Of a stretch of 64,000 nucleotides of DNA, positions 60,236 through 64,000 are shown one piece after another. The first letter of the stretch is position 1, and every line of letters begins with the position of its first letter. Under the pieces are notes generated by a model. That model ran no database searches, was not told the origin of the DNA, and saw only the letters and a list, made by a program, of their open reading frames with translations. Both the position numbers and the translations under genes were made by a program. The DNA is from Pseudofrankia nepalensis. Its GTDB lineage: Bacteria > Actinomycetota > Actinomycetes > Frankiales > Frankiaceae. Where the stretch lies: NCBI RefSeq assembly GCF_016786305.1, contig NZ_JADWYV010000008.1; one strand, given 5' to 3'.

Positions 60236-61549
60236 ATGCGAATCCTGTTTCCTGGACGGGCTTCACGGAAGTCGGAAAGAAACAAACGCCTTGCGTTCAG
60301 GCTGGCCTTCATGGCCTCGCTGACCGGCATTGTCGCGTCCAGTCTGGTGTCCACCACATCCGCGGCCCAGGCCGAGACCCCGGCATCCGCGCCGCGCGCA
60401 TCCGGGTCTCCGCTTCCAGAAGGCCCGCCGCTTCCTATGGCAGACCCCGGGGCGGCCGGCCGACAGGCCATCGCGCCCATTTCGTCCTGCACGGCCGTGG
60501 CAAAGGACGGCGGGCAGATGTGCGTGGAGGTCGGCCCACCCGACAGCAAGGCACGTGACCAGGGCAGGGCCGGCCAGGTCACGCCCAGCTCCCTCATCCC
60601 TCCGGGCTGGTGCGCCGACCATCAGGACGGGAACTGGTGGGCGCTACGTTGGCAGGGCTGCAGGACGACCAGCGCGACGCTCGTCACCCGCAGGACCGTC
60701 GACGGCGCGACGGTGATAACCGGCGAGGTCAGCATCAGGGTGCTGGAGTTCGTCTACGGAGACCCCAACCAGACCGCGATGTTCTATCAGATCATGGTTG
60801 TTCCCTACGCCGGATGGGGTGACGCGCTCGCCGCCACCATCACGGGAACCGCCTCCACGGTGAGCGGCTGCACCCTCGCGGCGCAGAGTTTTCCATCCCA
60901 GCCGCTGTCACCTCTCAACGGGCAGTTCCGTATCGGCGAGTCCTCCCTCAACTCGACGGCCACGGCGGCTGGTGCCGTCGCGAACTGCACCGCGCGGTGG
61001 AACATGGTCGCTACTGTCGCCGGGTACCCACCGGCGAGCTCTCCGATCTACCAACAGAACCAGTTCCGCTGCGACAACGCCTTCGCGGGTCGTTCCGCCG
61101 GCTGCGTCATCCCCTGGGTGGCCGAGGAGATGGACTTCAACTCGACCACCACACCCGAGATCGCCTCGCACATCTTCCAGGCCCAGGTCTCGGGACTGCC
61201 CGGCGCGACGAACACGACCCCGCTTCACCGCTCGACTGACACGGCGAAGAACGACCGGGCCTATAACCGCGCGTGCTACCAGAGCCCGGCCGTCACGGAT
61301 CGGAGCTGCGACGAGTATCCCTTCAAGTCGGCCAACGAGGGCCTGGGAGACGATCCGGACTGGCTGAACCATCGCCGGACCTTCGACTACTGCTGGTTCG
61401 GCCTTCCTCGCCAGACGGGCTCGATCGGCGCCAGCGTCTGCATGGTCCTGAACACCGAGCAGAACATCCAGGGCGGAACGATCAGCACATTCTACCAGGA
61501 CTGGCGCGTGATGAACGGCGACCCGTTCTGGGTGCACGTCAACCTGTGA
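60236..61549 (+). CDS. Secreted NucA/NucB-type deoxyribonuclease-like protein
   Basis: The protein has 437 residues from ATG 60236 (AGGAG 4 nt upstream). Signal peptide: RKSERNKRLAFRLAF, then MASLTGIVASSLVSTTSAAQA. Nine or more cysteines follow, suiting an exported protein. The C-terminal third has RAYNRACYQSP and RSCDEYPFKSANEG, which match the catalytic region of the NucA/NucB (sporulation nuclease) family, where the Asp-Glu pair is essential. The ~230 residues before it are beta-rich and of unknown role. It probably degrades extracellular DNA. The open frame upstream runs back through the scar and is not coding. Confidence 0.8.
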   Translation: MRILFPGRASRKSERNKRLAFRLAFMASLTGIVASSLVSTTSAAQAETPASAPRASGSPLPEGPPLPMADPGAAGRQAIAPISSCTAVAKDGGQMCVEVGPPDSKARDQGRAGQVTPSSLIPPGWCADHQDGNWWALRWQGCRTTSATLVTRRTVDGATVITGEVSIRVLEFVYGDPNQTAMFYQIMVVPYAGWGDALAATITGTASTVSGCTLAAQSFPSQPLSPLNGQFRIGESSLNSTATAAGAVANCTARWNMVATVAGYPPASSPIYQQNQFRCDNAFAGRSAGCVIPWVAEEMDFNSTTTPEIASHIFQAQVSGLPGATNTTPLHRSTDTAKNDRAYNRACYQSPAVTDRSCDEYPFKSANEGLGDDPDWLNHRRTFDYCWFGLPRQTGSIGASVCMVLNTEQNIQGGTISTFYQDWRVMNGDPFWVHVNL

Positions 61550-61668
61550 CGTTCTACGGCGCCCACGGTTGAGAAGACGGTGCGCCCGCACGCCGAGCGG
61601 CTCGCGCTCAGCGTGCGGGCGCCCTCCACGTCCGGCAACGACCGTCACCACCCCGCTAAACTCCAACC

Positions 61669-62088
61669 ATGTCAGATTTGCCAGAACTGTACGGCTCGTT
61701 GCTGGTACGCACAGACTTCTCGGACGACGCGGCCTGGGAAGCGGTGTGCGCGGCGAGCGTCATGCCGTCACCCGAGGGGTTCGACGCGCACCTGTTCTTC
61801 GTCAATGACCCCGAGTTGGCTGATCTGACGGTCGACCAGGTGGTGGCACTTCCAGGGGCCCAGCAGTACGGCGTTCTCTTCATCGTCGACCACATGACGA
61901 TCAGCGATCCGGAAAATCCTGTCGTCGCGGTCGAGCCGCGCAGCGGGGCTGGGCGCCATTTCCGAGTGATACCGGCCGCGATGTGGAGCGTCGAGAACAA
62001 CCTGTCGATAGGTAACCTGCAGTTCTCCGTGTTTGCCGACAGCGCCGATCCGGATGGGGTTTTCCGCGGTTTCGCCAGCGGAGGCTGA
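61669..62088 (+). CDS. DUF6924-like protein (predicted leaderless)
   Basis: The protein has 139 residues, with no signal or membrane segment. LPELYGSLLVRTDFSDDAAWEAV at the start and YGVLFIVDHMTI, then HFRVIPAAMWSVENNLSIGNL. I recall this pattern from small actinomycete proteins now grouped as DUF6924, with no known function. TAAACT (61657-61662) is a -10 six nucleotides before the ATG, and there is no ribosome site, so the message is probably leaderless. Confidence 0.65.
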   Translation: MSDLPELYGSLLVRTDFSDDAAWEAVCAASVMPSPEGFDAHLFFVNDPELADLTVDQVVALPGAQQYGVLFIVDHMTISDPENPVVAVEPRSGAGRHFRVIPAAMWSVENNLSIGNLQFSVFADSADPDGVFRGFASGG

Positions 62089-62215
62089 CAGTCCACCGAC
62101 ATCACCAAAGCACGTGAATGTTTACGCTGACAGCACAGCGGGACCGCGCCGCGGCCCCGTTGCCGGCTCGCCGACGACGCCGAACAGACCCGACCACCCT
62201 ACCGAGCCATCGAAC

Positions 62216-62494
62216 ATGACTTTCCCATGGCCGGCCGCGCCCCCCGCCCGCGGCGTACCCGTGACCGATGCCCTGGTAGCGGAACTGGCCGCGGAGGCGG
62301 AGGCCGGCTATGACGTGGCCGGCCGGCGCCGCCGTGGTGGCCGCCGCCCTCTCGGGTCGGCGCCGGGGGAGGTCGTGCCAGTCCGGCTCGATCCCGAACT
62401 GCGGGCGGCGCTCGCCGCCAGGGCGCAGGCCGACCACACCAACGCCAGCGACGTCATCCGCCAGGCGCTACGCGCCTACCTCGAAGTGGCCTGA
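62216..62494 (+). CDS. Ribbon-helix-helix (CopG-type) DNA-binding protein
   Basis: The protein has 92 residues from the ATG at 62216; the longer frame to 62033 overlaps the previous gene and is rejected. An Arg-rich patch (AGRRRRGGRRPLG) precedes VPVRLDPELRAALAARAQ and ASDVIRQALRAYLEV, the strand-helix-helix of RHH repressors or antitoxins. No toxin is obvious downstream; the next protein is only 64 residues. Confidence 0.7.
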   Translation: MTFPWPAAPPARGVPVTDALVAELAAEAEAGYDVAGRRRRGGRRPLGSAPGEVVPVRLDPELRAALAARAQADHTNASDVIRQALRAYLEVA

Positions 62495-62525
62495 CCGCCG
62501 CGCTACCAGGAAGGGGCCCGCGGTG

Positions 62526-62576
62526 ATGAGACTGGCGGCGTTCAACGGCAAGCTCCGCCGAAGGTCGAAACCATGA
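62526..62576 (+). CDS. Possible 16-residue leader peptide
   Basis: ATG at 62526 (or GTG 62523) follows AGGAAGGGG and reads MRLAAFNGKLRRRSKP, stopping in an ATGA overlap with the next gene. This could couple translation of the 64-residue protein. Very short, so uncertain. Confidence 0.3.
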   Translation: MRLAAFNGKLRRRSKP

Positions 62577-62767
62577 CCGAGGACGCCACGCCGCAGCCAC
62601 CGTTGACGTTCGTCCGTCTCCTCGGATACCGCGGACGCCAACGCCACGCCGCCGACCTCGCCTTCGCCGACATGGTCGCCGACACCGAACGCCTAGGCCT
62701 GTATGACGACGACCCCGACGCAACGCGGGCCGCGCTGAAGGCCGCCCGTAAGAAGACCCAAGGCTGA
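62573..62767 (+). CDS. Small hypothetical protein
   Basis: The protein has 64 residues: FVRLLGYRGRQRHAADLAFA, then RLGLYDDDPDATRAALKAAR and a Lys-rich end. Likely cytosolic and helical. No family recognised. Its own ribosome site is weak; it overlaps a tiny upstream frame by ATGA. Confidence 0.5.
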   Translation: MTEDATPQPPLTFVRLLGYRGRQRHAADLAFADMVADTERLGLYDDDPDATRAALKAARKKTQG

Positions 62768-62801
62768 CCCCAGGTGTTCAGCCACGCAGGGGAGGTGCGC
62801 T

Positions 62802-63008
62802 ATGACCACAAGCAGTGCTGGCGGGCCAGTGCTCCCTCCGAGAAGGCCCCGACTGTCGGTCGACGAGTTGATCGAGGCCGTCGTCGCCAGGCCGATCCGG
62901 ACCGCCGCGGACCTGGACGAAATGGCCGTGGACATCTTCGAGTCCGACGAGGAGCTCGACGAGTTCCTGGCGTACACCTACGCCGAACGCCGCCGGGACG
63001 TCGCGTAG
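62802..63008 (+). CDS. Small acidic hypothetical protein
   Basis: The protein has 68 residues. GGGGAGG stands 6 nt before the ATG. The core LSVDELIEAVVARPI and LDEMAVDIFESDEELDEF is acidic and helical, ending YAERRRDVA. No family recognised. It lies just before the inverted repeat and the nuclease-like/HTH gene and could be in one unit with the small genes to the left. Confidence 0.6.
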   Translation: MTTSSAGGPVLPPRRPRLSVDELIEAVVARPIRTAADLDEMAVDIFESDEELDEFLAYTYAERRRDVA

Positions 63009-63039
63009 GCCGCGATGCGCTCCATCGTCCTCGTCACCC

Positions 63040-63073
63040 TGTTCGCTGTTCGGTATTGACCGAACAGCGAACA
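63040..63073. promoter_or_regulatory. 15-bp perfect inverted repeat before the last gene
   Basis: TGTTCGCTGTTCGGT (63040-63054), spacer ATTG, ACCGAACAGCGAACA (63059-63073). The left arm itself contains TGTTCG twice, 7 bp apart. It ends 17 bp before the GTG at 63091. With no U-tract and a position right at the promoter, an operator, probably autoregulatory, is more likely than a terminator. Confidence 0.65.
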
Positions 63074-63090
63074 CCGGGGACGCTGGCCGC

Positions 63091-64000
63091 GTGGACACGG
63101 AAGTGCTCGTGGCCGATGCCCTCCTTCAGCTGAGAGTCGAGGCCCAGCCGCCTGCCAGCCGGCCCGATGGCCGGGTCGACCTGGTGGTCGACCCGGAGGG
63201 GGCCGCGGTCCCGGTCGAGCTCAAGCGCCGATCGCTGGTGTCCGAGGACATCGCGGCGCAGCTGTTGGCCGTCGACCGCGAGCCCGCCGGGGCTGGCGGC
63301 GCGGTCCTGTTGGTCGTCGGAGACCGGGTGACCGAGGCGGCCCGGAGAATGCTGATCGAGCGGCGAGCTGGCTACTACGACCTGCGCGGCCGGATCGCGC
63401 TGCGTTCGAGCAGCCTCGTGATCGACGCCGAGGTCACGCCGATCGGCGAACGCGGCGTGCGGACGCGGGCCCTGGGCGGTAAGGCTGGGCTTGAGGTCGC
63501 GATCGCTCTGCTCCTGCAACCGAAGGAGGGCGCGGCCGTCCGAGAGCTGGCGCGTAGCCTCGGCCGGTCGGCGAGCACGGTGTCGCAAGTGCTCGCGGCG
63601 CTGCGGCGCGACCAGCTCGTCGACTCGGCGAACGCGGTAGTAGATGCGCGGCTGTTCTGGCAGGTCGCCGAGCAGTGGCCGAGCACCCGCACCTTCCTCA
63701 CCACATGTCCAGATCCGGACGACCAGAGCGGCGTTGCCAAGTCTCTGCGTCTTGGTCTCGCTGACCTGGCGGCCGAGACCGGCTGGGCGCTGACGGACAC
63801 GACCGCCGCCGCGGCCTATGGCGCTCCGGTCGCGGCCCGCGCCGACCAGGCGCTTGACTTCTTCGTCCCAGACGAGGTGGTGCTTCGGCGCGCGACCACG
63901 CTCCTTGGCACCACCGCGACGCCGACCCGGGCCGCCGCCTCGGTACGGGCCGCGCCGGTGGCGGCCGTCTGCGCCCGCCGTTTCGACCTCCCAGGTGGCG
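63091..64000 (+). CDS. Nuclease-like/HTH DNA-binding protein (runs off the window)
   Basis: The frame is open from GTG 63091 to the end of the window (303 codons). The N-terminal ~100 residues show GRVDLVVDPEGAAVPVELKRR, listed here as two pieces (GRVDLVV; PVELKRR), the D...ExK pattern of PD-(D/E)xK nucleases. After that GAAVRELARSLGRSASTVSQ with VLAALRRDQLVD (~150-180) is a MarR/TrmB-like winged HTH. The rest is a helical C-terminal part. It may be a regulator with a vestigial or active nuclease fold. The inverted repeat before it suggests autoregulation. Confidence 0.6.
   Translation, partial: MDTEVLVADALLQLRVEAQPPASRPDGRVDLVVDPEGAAVPVELKRRSLVSEDIAAQLLAVDREPAGAGGAVLLVVGDRVTEAARRMLIERRAGYYDLRGRIALRSSSLVIDAEVTPIGERGVRTRALGGKAGLEVAIALLLQPKEGAAVRELARSLGRSASTVSQVLAALRRDQLVDSANAVVDARLFWQVAEQWPSTRTFLTTCPDPDDQSGVAKSLRLGLADLAAETGWALTDTTAAAAYGAPVAARADQALDFFVPDEVVLRRATTLLGTTATPTRAAASVRAAPVAAVCARRFDLPGG

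Noticed and set aside
1..64000. CRISPR arrays
   Set aside because: No regularly spaced 25-40 bp repeats with unique spacers. The periodic repeats found are 9, 12, 20 or 21 bp and lack spacers of suitable length.

Overview
The window looks like chromosome of a high-GC filamentous actinomycete. The base composition, the GTG and TTG starts, the leaderless promoters, the lipobox and signal-peptide proteins and the XRE-TPR regulators all fit. A Frankia-like organism is my best guess, from overall resemblance only.

Left part, 1-20.9 kb: ordinary core and metabolic genes. In order these are an FHA-domain protein cut by the window edge, a small secreted protein, a bifunctional-type dCTP deaminase, a beta-phosphoglucomutase translationally coupled to a GH65 disaccharide phosphorylase, an IclR regulator beside a nitrate/sulfonate/taurine-type ABC importer and an amidohydrolase, tRNA-Gly(CCC) with a clear intrinsic terminator, an MmcQ/YjbR protein, an assimilatory nitrate-to-ammonia operon (molybdopterin nitrate reductase with an unusual C-terminal extension, then nirB and nirD), a leaderless DinB-like gene and tRNA-Ser(TGA).

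Middle part, about 20.9-60 kb: an integrated mobile island next to tRNA-Ser. A tyrosine integrase points at the tRNA and is followed by a 1,569-residue MobF relaxase-helicase. Cargo follows: an APH-fold kinase, a lipoprotein, a SAM methyltransferase and a membrane protein. Then comes a 16-kb five-gene operon on the minus strand: DEAD/DUF1998 helicase, SNF2 helicase, large adenine methylase, McrB and McrC. Three of its four junctions are ATGA overlaps. It looks like a DISARM-type helicase/methylase set whose nuclease part is McrBC, and it is the main candidate for an unusual defence system. Further right are two XRE-TPR regulators, a degenerate resolvase-like protein, a coiled-coil protein, a GNAT acetyltransferase, small RHH genes, and a second modification locus: an RHH-RAMA protein, a fused type I-like M-S methylase and a coupled two-helix membrane protein. 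I see no conjugative ATPase or type IV secretion genes, so the island looks mobilizable rather than self-transmissible.

A previously unannotated signal ties the island together. The hexamer GCGATG/CATCGC recurs at exact 12-bp steps in front of the integrase, between the relaxase and the kinase, and before the coiled-coil gene. It also forms an 18-bp palindrome before the M-S methylase, and a weaker version lies upstream of the defence operon. This suggests one regulator acting across the element.

Right part, about 59.7-64 kb: a scar holding a 24-bp repeat of the integrase 3' end joined to a fragment of the XRE-TPR regulator. After it come a secreted NucA/NucB-type nuclease and a run of small genes (DUF-like, RHH, two hypotheticals). 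A nuclease-like/HTH protein runs off the window behind a 15-bp perfect inverted repeat.
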